The translations under genes were made by a program, and so were the position numbers. A stretch of 64,000 bases of DNA from NCBI GenBank assembly GCA_036785705.1, contig JAWUZG010000001.1, positions 8,184,001 through 8,248,000 on the forward strand, written 5' to 3'. Shown here piece by piece: positions 1 to 13,908 of the stretch. The notes below the pieces were generated by a model. It saw only the letters and a list, made by a program, of their open reading frames with translations, was not told the origin of the DNA and ran no database searches. This stretch comes from Acanthornis magna. Taxonomy: Eukaryota; Chordata; Aves; Passeriformes; Acanthizidae. How positions within the stretch are numbered: the first letter of the stretch is position 1; every line of letters starts with the position of its first letter.

Positions 1-1879
1 GTGTAGCCCAAAAACATGTTAAAAGAAACTAAAATAAACGTGGGCTAAAGAAAGGCAAAAATTCATAAAGTGACTGTCTTTTAGGTTTGGGGGGGTTTTT
101 TCTGGAAAATATTGCTTCTTTCTCTAGGAACAATTATTTGTGGTTGGCTTAAAATAAATAACCCTCCTAACCTTCATTGGTTGAACATCAGATTTTCAGC
201 ATTTGCTGGACAAAAAGTGGAAAAATTGAAAATATGTGATGGGGCAAGAGTCAAAAGGACCCTTGAAATGAAATGGCAGTGTGATTACCAACAAAAATAA
301 TTATTACAAAAATTACCATGTCATAAAAGATAAATGGGCCGAAAAACAGTGATGTACATTTTCACTTCAGGTTGAAAAATACCAACAAAACTATTCAAGA
401 ACTGAGAAAAATGTGAATAAAATATTCTAAAAGTTTATTAAATGGTAGAATTCAGTAGACAAATCTGGTAAGTTTGAAACCATTAAATGTTTAAATGTAC
501 ATCTAAGTTGAAAAAGACAAAATTAATGACAGAGATGAATTGTTAAAAGTTAAGATCACAAATTTTTGTGTCATAAGAGAAATGCTGTAGAATCTGTCCT
601 AAATATGCGTGCAAAAATACTTCTTATTAGGTATCATGCAAAATTATAATAGAATTACTGCAGACTAATTCAGAACTGGTCATATGGCCAACCTTGAGTA
701 ACTGTGCAAAGCCTGCTGGAGTGATGGAGGAGAGCGGTTAATTAATACCAAATCTTTACATCATCTGAATTTACTGAAAATACGTTGCACTTTAAAAACA
801 AACGGAAAAAACTGAAACAAAGAAAAGCACATTGGCATTAAGAATCAAAATAACTTTCTGTGGAGTGCAGTTGTTGACTGAAGCGTAGCTGTAATTCTTA
901 TTGCATCTGGTAGAATGGCTGCAAACAGAAATTCCCTGTAATATATGGGAGGACTTGATTCAGGACAGTGCTTTAGAAGCAAATGCTCCTTCAAAGGCTG
1001 GGTGAAACCCAGAATGCAGACCCCAAAAGGGGTGCAAGGGTCCAGCCAGGGACCTCAGTGCAATGCTTAAACTTGGCTTGACTTGGCTTGGGGTCACTTG
1101 AGACCTTGATAGTTCTGCTGCCATGGTGTGCTTGAAAGTCACACTGAATTTACCTCTAAGCAAATTGCTACACAAATGAGCCTAGAGCTGAAAGGCAATC
1201 ACTTAAAAAACATCAGGCAAGGCAAAAGGAAGGAGGCTAGAAACAGTTGACCATGGTCTTTAAAAAAATTGATGGTAAAAGAAATTGTAATTTTCATTCA
1301 TTAAGACATTTTCTAGAAACCACCAGTTAGGTTAGACTACATTAAAAAATGCAAGAAATTAATTTTGCAGGATATGCATGACAGCGAATAATTTTTGCAA
1401 ATATAAGTTTGCACACGTAAGAATAATCAGCTTATAGTAACAAGTGTGTGAGGCAACGAGTGGTCTATATGCTTTGCTTCTACTGCTGAGGGGTCTTGTC
1501 TTTAAATCAGTGTTTAGCCTTTCTCTGAGGTTCTCTCAGGTGTGACATTTCTCTTTATTTGAATTAATGGATTCTGTGATGGTGTGGAAAAAATTACTCT
1601 TGGCTAATTCTGCAGTGGAACGCAGAGAAGAAGCATAAGCACTTGTAGTTCCATTAAAAAAAAAAAAGGGTTGATGCCAAATTCAAATAAATAAAAAAAA
1701 CAAAACAAAAAACCCAACGAATTAGAGATACGGAATTCTATTCATTCAGCCTGGAATAGCCTGAAGTCAAATGTGCAACATTATCTCAGTGAATTTTGTA
1801 GAAAAGAACTCCACATCTAATGGAACCCACAAAAATAGAAAAATATTTTATTGAAACAGATGATTGACAGAGTAGTTAT
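1..1879. other. AT-rich unique DNA, no gene seen
   Basis: No supported gene or recognisable mobile element was found. The stretch is AT-rich with scattered A-runs, including a 12-A run near 1657 and an A-rich stretch near 1690-1715. A perfect tandem pair of the decamer acttggcttg lies at 1071-1090. The short open frames carry no domain signature and no codon pattern suggesting coding. Confidence 0.6.
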
Positions 1880-2808
1880 CAAAGGTTCATTGTGAAAATG
1901 AAAGGATTTATTGCATGAGGTTCTGAAAAAAGTCTGCTGTGGATGCAAACTAATTGATATTTTCAAGAATGACTTGAATGATGGAATTAAGCATGTTTCT
2001 CACCTTTGCTAATGACATCATCCTGGATGAAACTGCAAGTTCACATTCACCTGGAATCCAATCAATCTTGATGATTCATTAAATCCCCTGAAGATACATA
2101 AGGCTGTTCATGAAACAGGAACATGGGGCAAGATAGTGATTTTAGGGCAGGAGAAATCAGCTACAAAATTATAGCAAGGGGACAACTGATCAGGGAGTGG
2201 TTCTGCAGTAGTATATCACTTAGAGAGGTTTACAAACTGAACCTGAGTCAATCAAACTTTTTTGACCCAAAAAAGAAAAGACAAGTACCATCCAACACGT
2301 ACATGCAGCAACACAGTCTACAAAGTATTCGAATCAATGCCCTGGAAGACTCAGAGGATGGACATTCTTGGGCTCAAGTATGGTAAGAATCATTTGGACA
2401 GAGTTTGGAGAAGAGTAATGAGACAAATCTGTAGTTATGGACACACGTTCACCCTGGGGAAAAAAGTGAACTTTTTTCAGGAAGAGGCAGCTGAGTGGCA
2501 CCTGTATAATTACTCAAAATTGCAGGAGACTGCTGCAGAGAGAGAGGAAACAATCTATTATTCATGTTATTGGTGAAAAAGACAAGCAGTAATCAGCCTA
2601 AATTCAAGTATGAAATATTAAAATGAAACAGCAGAAATTGTTTTGATAGAAATGATAGTGAGATACTGAACTTTAGTAGATATGATAACCTGTGTAACTG
2701 GAGAGCTCTAATAGCAGGTTAGAGAGCCATTTGCAGTGGTCCTGGTCTGGGACAGGAAAATGAACTACATGACCTCTTGGGGCCCTTTCAGCCTTCTGAT
2801 TCTATATT
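1880..2808 (+). mobile_element. Ancient, heavily decayed CR1 non-LTR retrotransposon fragment
   Basis: The sequence follows the 3' half of a CR1 LINE. The part near 1950-2060 resembles the end of the reverse transcriptase gene: the phrase tttgctaatgacatc at about 2004 sits where other CR1 copies encode the catalytic FADD box, now mutated. The 3' end near 2765-2808 keeps the typical CR1 tail wording (gacctcttggggccctttca) followed by a degraded tgattctata terminus. Divergence is high, with many indels and stops, so it is an old copy with no coding capacity. The 5' limit is approximate. The open frames at 2123-2576 lie inside this decayed element and are not genes. Confidence 0.75.
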
Positions 2809-5800
2809 TAAGGTATTAAACATAAAGTGATAGTGTAATAAATTGAGACTTGTCAGAGGGAATGCTCAGACAAATCTCGAAAAAGATTATGGAAAATAAG
2901 AACAAATTAAAAAAAAAAAAAAAAAACAGAATGGTTTTTGTCCTATAAAGACACAGCAGAAGAGAGAAATAGATTGCAGTATAAGAAAAAGCAAGAGTTT
3001 TTTAAAGTAATATTGAACTGGGACAGATATGTCAAATAAATGCTGAAAAAGTAATTGAAAATCCAAGTAAGTGCAGAATGGTGAATTTATCATCTGAGGT
3101 AATAATAAAAAGGTTTATTTAGAGTTTTAGGAGGAGAAGGTAATTTCCACTGCACAATAAATAAATAAATAACAGGGCAACATCCATGATAAAGTATAAA
3201 ATATATTTGAGAAAATATAAATGCCAAAAGTGCATCTTTAAAAATAATGGAAATAGAAAACATATAGAAAAAGAGATATCAATAGCTCCAAAACCACTTT
3301 TGTCAAACCTTAATATTATGCAAGACTTGAGAACAAATTTTTGGAATAAAAACAGTATTCAAAACATGCAGATAAATCAGAAATTTGAAAGATCTCCATC
3401 ATCCAAACAACAGCTTGCCCAAGGCTTGCCTGATTTCACAGTAAGAAACTATTTTTAGAGGAAAATTTAAATATAGTAGGTATTTTCTATCTGGTCTTCA
3501 AGTATGGTGCTTTATGGAAAACAGTTGGTAAAGCCTAACTGCGTGGGAATTAGTAAATGAATTCTGATGGGAAAAGGAAATGACTTATGGAAAATGACAC
3601 CTGGCTATGCTGGAGGGGAAAATACCAATCTGGATAGAGTTTACCATTCCCTACCATTGATCTTTTAAAATGTTTTTGACAGCCTAAGCACTAAGGGTAG
3701 CGGGATGCTGCTAAATGGGGCACGGTCAGCTCAGAGAGGGAGTGGGACAGCATTAGGAAAGAGCAAGACAGCCATGGTTTGTGAACAGTAGAAAAAGGAT
3801 GAAACACACTGTACAGCACCATGGACTTAGTGGCAATAAACATAAATTTGCAATGTAAAATAGTAGAGAACTGGGCAAAGAGCACCAGCTCTTTGTCTTT
3901 TAGGTGACAAAAACCCCTCTTCCTCAGGATACCCAGCTCCCAGAGCTAGAACTTAGTGATGGGGAGCTGAGCAAAGCCATAAGTTTTTATACACAGAGTT
4001 TTGATAAACTCCAGCCTAAGCACCCTAATTTAATCACTGGTAATGTTGCTCCTAATTCCTCTCGGCACTTACTCAGGAATAGTCATTTTATCACTAGTAG
4101 TACAGATTCTTTTTGTAGATCAACACAAATATCACCTCGCCTCTTCATCTTTAATATTGACATTTATGTGACTACTGAGTTCTGTATAATTAGGGCCATT
4201 TCTGAAGTGAAGAGAAAGGTTTGGCCACTCCAGCCAGGCCCGGGAATGCTGTGTTTTGCAACTACTGGAGTGGTCCCAGTCGTGGGACATATATACTGCC
4301 TCCTGGGGAAAAATAATAACACCCTGGTGTTGTAAGGCATCAAGTGAAATTCCATACATAGTTCTTGTTGCCCCTATTCAAGAAAGACCAGGGATGGTCT
4401 TACTTACTGATTTGTTAATACGATGCCAGTGTATCTGCATTAGCATTTAGTTCAGGTCAGGAGTGCCCTTCTCTAACTCATCTCATCAGCCTCATTTAGC
4501 GCTTTTGGGCTCAGTTGTGGAGGCTCTCAGAGCACATCAATGAGCAGGGCAGTGTTAGGGTCGCAGGTGCGTGACTGGGATGCTCGTGAGGTCAAGCTAA
4601 CAGAACAGGATGTGAGAAAAGGCTGGACAACAAGAAAGACACGAGAAAAATATTTGATTTGACAAATAACAAGGTGAGAAGCTGACAAAAGTAACAGCAT
4701 CATGAGGAATAGCTAGAGTTTTAAAAGGTATGAGGAGGACCTATGTGAGAAACAGAATTCTCAGGTAATTGGTGACAGAATAAAGGGAACCTTTAGGAAG
4801 CCAAGACTTGCAAGGCCACCAGTGCCTAAGAAAAATAGTAATGCTAGGTAAGTTTGCAGCCTTGTTACTTGAGTAACTATCAGAAACACTAAACATGGCT
4901 ACAGATGCAGAAACTGTGGCAGCAGTGAGGAAAAAGTAACTAGGGGAAGGCAAAAAAAGGTACTAGAACAAACCAAAATGCTGAGAGAAAATAAAAAGGA
5001 AATTTGATTTTTCTTCTTCTGACGAAAGAGAAGATTTTTTGGCGGCTTTCTGACAGAAGAAGAGGCAAAATTTTGAATTGACAAAATGTTGATGATATCT
5101 TTCCAAAAGCCCAGGTGAAATCTATCTCTGTAGTCCCGGAGCAACATCCTGACACAAACATTTGAAAAGGGAAAGGCTGACCCGTTGAGAATAAGTGACA
5201 GAAGGAACTGTAGAAATGAGAGTAAATAAAAGAAAATTACTTTCTCTTCCCAAAGGATTCCCACAGCCCTGAAGCTATGCAAATCAGTGTCTTCCTAACC
5301 TCAAGCAATCTAAAGCAATCCTGCACCTGCCCTTGCTCAAATTATAAAACCAATACAACCTTGCAGGGAACCGCTGCATGCCATAATAAGCAAGATCATT
5401 CAACTGCAGCCCCATAACTGAAGTAATTAAAGACTTAGTTATTAAAAAAAGAGCTCTGTGGCAACTTAATTAAATTTGGGAGGAGAGTACAAGCCCTACC
5501 TTTACTGACAACTTCTATCTCAGACTTAGGGACAGCTAAGCCATTTTTGCTGAACATGACAAGAGCTATCACTCTGTAGTAGTGATTAATCAGAAAGAAG
5601 AAGAACTGTTATTGATACATCTCCTTGCTTCAAAGCACCTGACAAAAACAGAACTTGTATCAGGGCAGGATCCTAATTCACATGGATCCAATCCTCATCA
5701 AACTGATTCACTCAAATCTAACAGCACAAATGGACCATGAAGTAAGATACTTGTTTGCATTCTGATATCAAAAACATTGATGGATTCACGTTTTCAGTGT

Positions 5801-6950
5801 AGGAGATCTCCAAATTCTCAAATGATGATCTGCAATTATATTTAAATTTTAAGTGCTTAAGTTGTGAACAATTCCCAGTTATTCTGGAGCTATCTGTTCA
5901 ATCTCTAACCAAGCTCAACCATTTAGCAGAAGAAACACTTGGGGAGAAAACTTTTTTTTTTCATATTTCAACATTTAATCATTTCCAGATTAAGGAATTC
6001 ATTAATTATGATGGTGGTGGTAGTGTATAGGAGAAAAGGGCAGAGTTGAATAGAACAGAGTAGAAAACAGAAAGAACACATGCCCTTGTCAAAATACTTT
6101 GGTTGCACAAATGAAGCCAATTAGGAACTCAACTGAAAAGATCTCTTTTCCCATGCAGTGGGAATCTTTTCTAGACATATAGCTTTAAGTTTTCAACAGA
6201 TAGAGAAAACAAATATACGTTTCTAAAGAAAGTAATATTAATGATTGTAGCTAATCATGAAAGGTCTCTTGTTTAGTGAGTCATCCATATTTTTAAGTGC
6301 TCACAATTATAAGTTGAAAAATTCTGTTTTCTGGAATTGTGTCCTAATTTACTCTCAAAAAGAGAAGTGGTTTTAGACCCTTAAGCAAAATTGGTTCAAC
6401 TTACTGTAAACATTTTGAATATGCAGGAACAGCTTGTTGATTTTAATTTAGTAGAATTGTCTCCACGGCAAGAACAAAAACATAAGCATAAACTTTAAGC
6501 CTTGGCTTCTGTAGTTTTTACTGAGATATATGGGAAAAGGATAACAACAACTTGAAAAGTTATGAATTTTTTAACACATGAATGATGAACTTATCTTACC
6601 CTTGTAAACCAAGGAGAGGATATATACACATTAGGGGTGGCCATGGCTTGTGAAGATATCAACATTAGTAGTAACTCCCAGTTACCATATATGAAGCACA
6701 CAGATTTTTTGAGCAACATTTATATATTATTTATTTTAAACCAATTGTGACATTTGAAGCAGCACTGATACAGCTGTAATGTACAAAAGGTTATATAAAC
6801 TGACATGAGTCAGTTCTGTTAAAAGATTAAAAAATAATCTAGGTGTGATTTTCTATATTTACTGAAATTAACCATAAATCTTGCATTCAAGTTAGTGGCA
6901 CAGACCTATGCCCTTAATTTTGCCTGAAGTTCTCTCCTCAGTCTGCTCAC
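2809..6950. other. Unique AT-rich DNA, no gene seen
   Basis: This holds an 18-A run at 2909-2926 and a short AAAT repeat at 3156-3173. The open frame at 3904-4335 (143 codons) has no recognisable domain and no splice or start context that makes it convincing. Parts of 2830-3180 and 3480-3900 have a faint LINE-like look, but I could not align them to a family. Nothing else is supportable. Confidence 0.55.
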
Positions 6951-6995
6951 CTGAAGCCAGGAAGATTTGGAAGAGGATTGTGATTCACTGATATT
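6951..6995 (-). other. Candidate 45-nt internal exon (minus strand)
   Basis: Read on the minus strand, a pyrimidine-rich tract ends in ttctccctttttgcag directly before 6995. After 45 nt comes a strong donor, cag followed by gtgagc, with the GT at 6950-6949. The 45 nt are open in one frame and would encode NISESQSSSKSSWLQ, a serine-rich 15-residue segment. Both splice sites are close to the vertebrate consensus and the length is a multiple of three, as in many alternatively used small exons. No neighbouring exon or protein family was identified, and pairs of good sites occur by chance in 64 kb, so this remains a hypothesis. Confidence 0.18.
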
Positions 6996-9900
6996 CTGCA
7001 AAAAGGGAGAAGTGGTACAGCTGATGCGGTAATATATCTTAGGTGAATTTTTTTCTAAGTAGGCAAATACAAGAGGAAGAAGAAGGACAGTAAATTGATT
7101 TTCCATTGCTCACCAGAAAGGTGGGAATTCTTGTGAACGTGAGAACTCCAGCTGGGTATTGAGAACAGTCATGCAACAGATGTCAGGCAGAAAGCAACCC
7201 AGAAAATGGTGCTGCAGACACCTTTACACAAAACCCTCTGTGCTTAACCACGATGAGAATAAATGCAGCCTTGCCCAAAGGCAGCACTCTGTTCTTGAGC
7301 AGAGAGAGGATGACAGACCACCTAACCCCACACAGCGCAAGAATGAGCTGTGCAAGGGCACCAATGTATGGCCTGTGCAGCCAGCAAATCTCCTGTGACA
7401 GCTTTTATTAGTAGATTTTTTTTTCTTGCATATTAGGCCCTCTAGCAAACATATTCATCAGATTAATATCATCATTGACACAATCAGGATCCCTGGAATG
7501 TTCTAGAATGTGCACAATGTGGTTACAAACTCCAACAGAAAAATCATTCTAAAGTAGATTCGGCCATAAAATTAAAGAACAAGGATGTCTCTACCATATA
7601 GCAGGCATATCACAGAGGAAGGGTCCTGTTCAAGAATTAGGGAAATGACATTGGCCAGAAAACATGGCTAATTATAGTAAAAAGGGCAAAGATCGTGGAG
7701 AAATAGAACCAGGAAGGCTGCCTCTGAAATCAAGAGCTGTACTTTTTAGCAGCTTCAGGACACTTTCACTTCCCTTGAATTTGGTAGGAGTTTCAGATGG
7801 ATGGCTTTACCAATAGCTAGATCAGAGCTCTGAGTAATTTGCACCAGATTCCTGAACTAAGTATGAAGTCCCTGTCAATGACTATAAGGCAGATGACACA
7901 GCCTCTATTTCTAGTATAGCGTGAGAGCAGCAAGAAATGACTTAAATATGCTTGGGTCGTCAAGGAGAGCCTCGAAGGGATGAGGGCTGTGATGGATGAG
8001 CAGAGGGGGTGTCAGGAAGCAGCACTCATGGATAATGCCAGGGTGTTCCTAACAGGGCAGCAGTCTCAGGCAGGCAATAGGTTTAAACACAGAGCTGATA
8101 AGTCAGGAATAAAATTTCCAGCAGTCCTATCCCAACAAAGAGATAGGTCTGGCTCAGGTGAGGACAGCAGAGTGCAGATGCCTTCCCTGTGACTGTTAAT
8201 GCTGCTCGGAGACTCCAGACTAACAGAGCGGCCTCCAGCCACTCATTTGTCACCCAAGTTGTTCCACGAGTCTAAATACCAAAACAGTCTCAACCAGGTC
8301 CCTAAACACAGGCAGCATCATTTATCAGACAAAACAGAGCCTCACCAGTTGTGAGTTCCATGCAGGAAACTGTGGGTCTCCTGTCTGTGCAGCATAAAGT
8401 ATATAGGTGACAAATTTCTGGTAGCTGTCCATTAAGAACTTCCTATATATACATCCTAATTAATAATTAAAGTGGTTAAATTACAAGCTCTTTTAAACAT
8501 GAGGCCCTCATTTTTCTACCACTGGAATTATTTTGTCTCAAAGATAGCTCAGTGGATTTCAGCTCTGTTTTCATTTAACTGCAGGACTTCAGTAGGTAGC
8601 AAAAACATAAAATCTCACTGCAGTGCTACTTTCCCCTGCAGGATTACAGACTCAAAGATGTATCCCTGACAGAGAAAAAACAGTCTGCAATGAACATAGA
8701 TTCATAAAATTGAAGGCAAATGATTATTATTATGAACATCTATTCCTTCCTGCATAACTCAGGTTACAGAATTTCCCACAAGTGATTCCAGTGTCAGATC
8801 CAGTAATTTACAGTTGAATTAGAGTACAAACCCTGAGAATGATTGGAATTTTTCCATAATGATGATGCAGGGCAGTTTAGTATGCTCTGTAATGTGCTAT
8901 ATCAGCGTCCTCACTAGAAGGGCACTGAGGAAATATAAATAACCTTGCACTTTTAGAACTTTGTTTTAAAACATTTTTCAACATTCTTCCGTATCATAAT
9001 TCGAATTAATTAGGCAGAACTTAGTTACTGAGCTCTGCTATAGATGCATTCATTGACAGTTTGTGCAAATATCAATTCTGACAGAGACCCAAGACATAAC
9101 TGGCACCATGGATGCACTTCTGCATCTGAAGGTTTATATTGATGAACATTGTGCGTGACCCATCTCTTTTCGGATCCTGCTCTGTAGTACCCTTTTATCA
9201 GATGTATTTACTCTGAATTTGTGGCCACTGGGCATCTGGGCACAGGATTGTTGGAACATGCAAGATGGATCCAAGGTAGTGTCCTGCAGGTGTTCAGCAG
9301 ATCTGCCTTTAGCTGTGTCAAGCTCAGCGTGGCACCCAAGAAATTATTTGTTGGGTGCAAGAAGCTTGCAATGATTCAGCTAACACTCGTTAGCAGAGCT
9401 GCCCAAATGGAGGCTGCAAAAACAAATTTCATCTTAATATGCTTTCAAGCAACAAGACTCATTTCTCAGCTGATGCAGAAATCATTTAATTTACTGAAGT
9501 CAAGAAAGCTGCAAGAAAATCCACTGTCACCAATGGGGATAGTGTCATCAAAAACTTTCAACATCGAAGAATTCCAAAATATTCAAAAAATATCTGGGAA
9601 GAACTTATCAACCAGCTTCCATGGCAAGACCATTTCTCATTTGTACTGCAGCAAGCAGCTTCTATATAATCAGTGCAGCCATCAGTCCACCGCACACAGT
9701 CAGCACAGAAAACATGCTGAAGAAAGGAACCAATGAATTCTGTAGTGTCTTTTCTGCCTTAGAACAACCATGCAGCTATTAGAAGTCCACTCCTAGTTCA
9801 GTGCATAATTATTGTTATATTTCTTTTGGAAATGACTGACTTTTATCAGCCTTGATTGCTCCTCCCCTGGAAAAGGTCAGTGTCTCCCCAAGGAGGTCCT

Positions 9901-12900
9901 GCTCACAGCCTGAGAGAGATTGCCTGGGAGTCATACCCTTTTGTCAGCTGACCTTTAAATACAATAATGTCAGTTTGTTAACAAGAAAGTTTCATTTGTT
10001 AAAGTCCTTAGTGTTAGTCTGACATGACTTGCCATTTAAAACATTTATCTGATTTGTTTCTACCCTGTGATCTCATGATAATGCTATAGTGTTAATCTTT
10101 GAGGTCACATACTAGGCAGGTTTCCTCTCTAACCCTTACTTGCAAGTTTAATATAAAAACTTTCCTCTGTCATCAAATTATTTTTATGGAAGTTCAGGAG
10201 TAAGTTCAAAGAAATATCGCTCAAGTTCCAAAAGCTTTTACACCAGGGGCTAGAAGCACTCTTTCTGTTTCCCTGTGTATGTGATTGGAAATCTCGGGAA
10301 ACTCGGGGAAAGTTTTTGATTGATTTCATGGGTGTCATTAAAGCAGCACTATGTTCTGCAAAAAACAAATACTATATTCAGCCTCTCTGTACTAAAAGGG
10401 CAAATACGGAGCATTTAATTGAAGACAGTTACAGCGCAAAACTGTTTTCCAGCCGAAAGTTTAGCTAGAATATAGTTGGGTGAATATGAATCGTCCAACA
10501 TTGCAGCGTAAATTCAGACACGCTTTCCTGAATCCCAAGGCTTCTTCTGGTGCTGCCTGTATTCAGAATTACAGGCAAGATATTAAGCCTTTTCATGAGC
10601 ACATATATTACTGGCAGAAAGTAAAGCATTTTCTCTTTTGGGGACATCATTTTTCTTGTCACACTCTTACACAAACAGAAGGTCAGGCTCTTACAGATCC
10701 TCTCCTAGGAGTTATTCAGGTACTTTACAGACTATGGGTAGCCAGCTAAATGTAAATCTTCCCTAGGAGCTGAGTCCCTGCTGCACAGCCCTTCTCCCCA
10801 GGTTGTTGTATAGGCAATCTATCAAGATGCAGAGGATATCTTTCTGCCTTCCCAACAGGTTTGCTTCCAGAGAAAGCTGAGGGTAGTGTTTGTGCTGGTA
10901 ACCACCACGTGGGGATTTAGACTGTGGGACACAGTGCAGAACAGACCTGCCTCCAGCATGGACACATCAACGGAGAAGAGAAGGAACAGTGAGGCCACCG
11001 AGGCTTGTAAGGTCTCAGTCCCTCAATCCTGCAAGTGCAAACAAGGGGAGGGGAAAAGAGAGATGTACCATCCATCTGAGAGCTGGTTCGGGTCAAGACA
11101 CTGAGGCAAGAAAAATGTTCTTCCAAACTCTCATAAACACCTTGATCATGGATGTGTGATTGTTTTACACTTGCAACATGTCTAAGGACATGGATTCCCT
11201 GCAAACCACTGGAGCACTGACAGAGCTGTGCTGATGATCTGCCTCCAGCTGTGCCCCATAAGCAATGCTTCAGGCAAAGATGCACACGCACACACAAACT
11301 TCAGATTATTTTCCTACCTCTGCTTGATATAACTTCCCCTTAATGTAATTCTGAAGTTCACATTATCCCTTTTAGTCACAGCACTGCAGGCATCTCATGT
11401 TAAGGTAATTATCTGTGATGACCCTGAAGTCCTTCTTGGAGTCTAATGTACCTATCACGCTCATTACCATAATATCTGAGTCTCCATAGTACCAAGGCAT
11501 CCGAGTCAGTCATGTCACTCTGCAGAGCACAGCCTGGAGAGCAGCAGAGAAGGAAAATAGATGAAGATAAAGATCCAAGAGAAAAAGCATAGACTTTTTA
11601 ATTATTAGAAGATACTTAGGAGATCAAAAGGGTAATGTAAATTTTCAGTAATGAAATGAAGTCTGAGTGACAATGTTCCATTGGAAATAATAATGCTGAA
11701 ATCACTGTGCAAAGCACAGCACAAAACTGCATTGCAGGAACTGACAGGAAATCTTTTTTACTAAGAACAAATAGATTGAACAGAAGCAAATTACAATAGA
11801 AGACTGATGCCACTGCCACATACACTGACTGAATCAGGAGTAACTTCACTGCAAACCAAGCAATGGTTTCACAGCTATTCGTGTGAAAGAGTGCTGTAAG
11901 AGTAGAATAAAGCTCAAAGTAAGGGAAATTCAACTCTATCAGTATTGACGAGTAACAGTGGACAGTCACGTAAAAATAATGCACATTGCCCAGCATGGTT
12001 TCTGCCAAATTATATATTCATTCTGCTCTTACAGATCTGTCCTTGGTTACTTGTCTCTTGCTGGTTAGTCATTGTTTGACCTCAACAAATGACACACTTC
12101 ACATCTATAGCTTCGCACCACTAATAGAGAAAGTATCAATCACACATTTGCTCTGCTGAATTGTGCATCTCATATTTGTGCTTGTATTGAGGGAAGAGTC
12201 ATGCTGGCACAACAGTGCCTCAGGGTGGGAACCATCTCACCTGACTTTACATGTCTACACCCAAGGCAGTCAGATTCAACTCTTCCTACAGCTAATTACA
12301 GGCTTTTCTGCATTAGGGCATAAATGGCATTTACTTTAAGTGTAGATGAGTTATGATCTAAAAGTGCCTGTTTATTGACTGCATGGGAGCCAGGAGTGAC
12401 TAGATCAAACATAGCCTACACAGAGTCAGCTGAGTCACCCCCACAGTTTATAATTTTGATAAATCAAACATATTTTAAACCCAGCTTGTTCAGTGAAGTA
12501 TTCTTTTAGCAGAGCCTTTGGCAACTAGCATGCACTTAGAAAATAGGTCTTTCTGTGTAAACCTTTCCTGCCAACACACATGCAGGGAAGTCTGTGTCAC
12601 TGTGTTGAAGTATCTCTCAGACAAGCACTTCGCCAGATTCCAAAGGACAGCAGATCAAAATCGTATAGCTGCTTCCTGATTGCTTATTAGTCCTCTGTGG
12701 TCTGGCCTATAGTAAAACATTTTAATGAAGAGAGGGAGAGTAAAATAGTGTTCATGAATACTGTTTGAAAATCAGCCACTTCTTGCTACAGATGTCAGGC
12801 TACTCCAGAAAGCCCTCAATGGATCTCTCTCTGGGATTCATTGTCATGTATTCCCTAATTCCCATGCACTTAAGTGGTGTCCTCAGCTCACCTTGTGCAC

Positions 12901-13108
12901 TTCTCTTCCAATTGCCACTGCATGTTCTAAACCGTACATGATGAGCTAAAGGCACAGCAGTGCAGGTGCCCAGAGCTGCACACCTGCTTCAAGCCAGTCT
13001 GGTACAAGGGAGCTCTGGTCTGCAACCATCCAATCAGTGTAGGACACAGAGGGCACTCACCAGGATCCCTTATCTCTTTCGTGTTCATTCCCATCATAAC
13101 AGTGCCAG
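6996..13108. other. Mostly unique DNA, no gene seen
   Basis: A more GC-rich patch runs from about 7950 to 8250. The longest repeat-free open frame of the window lies at 9221-9736 (171 codons), and a minus-strand frame of 130 codons lies at 11616-12008. Neither shows a recognisable domain, repeat or targeting signal, and frames of this size are expected by chance in 64 kb. I see no clear transposable element in this stretch. Confidence 0.55.
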
Positions 13109-13692
13109 AGAATCACAGAATCACAGAATGGTTCATGTTGGAAGGGAACTTAAAGATCATCTAGTTCTAACCCACCTGCCATGGACAGGGACAGGACACC
13201 TTCCACTAGACCAGGCTGCTCAGAGCTCCATCCAGCCTGGCCTTGAATACTTCTAGGGATGGAGCATCCACACCTTCACAGTAAAGACTTTTTTTTTCTA
13301 ATACCTAATCTAAACCTACTTTTTCAGTCTGAAGCCGTTCCCCCTTGTGCTATCACTGCTTGCTCTCGTTAACCCTTTCCATTTTACCTGTAGGCTGCCT
13401 TTAGGCATTGAAAGGCCACAAAGAGGTCTCCCTGAAGCCTTCTCTTTTCCAGGCTGAACAAATACAATTTTCTTAGCCTTTCCTCACAGGAGAGGCACTC
13501 TAATTAACTTGGTGGGGCTCTAATTAATGAGCCCCTTCTCTGGGCACATTCCAATAGGTCTTGTCCTTCCTGTGCTGGGGACTCCAGAGCTGGGTGCAGT
13601 ACTCCAGGTGGGATCTCACAAGAGAAAGGCAGAGGGGCAGAATCACCTCTCCTGATCTGCTGCCCACACTGCTCCTGCTGCAGCCCAGCAGA
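13109..13692 (-). mobile_element. CR1 LINE, 5'-truncated, minus strand
   Basis: The left end shows agaatcacagaatcacagaa, the reverse complement of the ATTCTGTG-type tandem units that close avian CR1 elements, so the element reads right to left. Moving away from the tail, the sequence follows the CR1 3' UTR in reverse (phrases such as tccagcctggccttgaatac) and then the end of the ORF2 region. Similarity fades near 13692 after gctcctgctgcagcccagc. CR1 copies are usually severely 5'-truncated by incomplete reverse transcription, as here. The fairly good match suggests a younger copy than those at 2 kb or 17 kb. The small ORFs at 13504-13758 are CR1 noise. Confidence 0.92.
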
Positions 13693-13857
13693 CATGCTCA
13701 CATCTCAAGGGATATGCTTTGCTTACAAACAAAAGAAAATAAATTTAACCTCCGATGATCAAGAAACAACTCCAGGTTGAAAACCCCAGGCAGAACCTTC
13801 AGGTAGAACACGTCACCCCGAGTGGTTGTGGAGAGAAAAGATGCCTGGATAAGGTGG

Positions 13858-13908
13858 CCCTACTTGAGCAGGGGTTTAGACCCTCCAGCCAGTCTGTGAC
13901 TCTGTGAA
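13858..13908 (+). mobile_element. Short CR1 3'-end fragment, plus strand
   Basis: The text gagcaggggtttagaccctc followed shortly by tctgtgactctgtga matches the last bases of a CR1 3' UTR and its terminal repeat units, with a central deletion. It lies about 165 bp from the inverted CR1 at 13109-13692. The intervening sequence is not recognisable. The match is short, so confidence is moderate. Confidence 0.45.

Noticed and set aside
3904..4335. Plus-strand frame of 143 codons
   Set aside because: No protein family signature, with competing frames on the minus strand over the same bases.
9221..9736. Plus-strand frame of 171 codons, the longest outside repeats
   Set aside because: No recognisable domain, targeting signal or splice context. 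By a rough estimate, a frame of this length is not unexpected in a 64-kb six-frame search.
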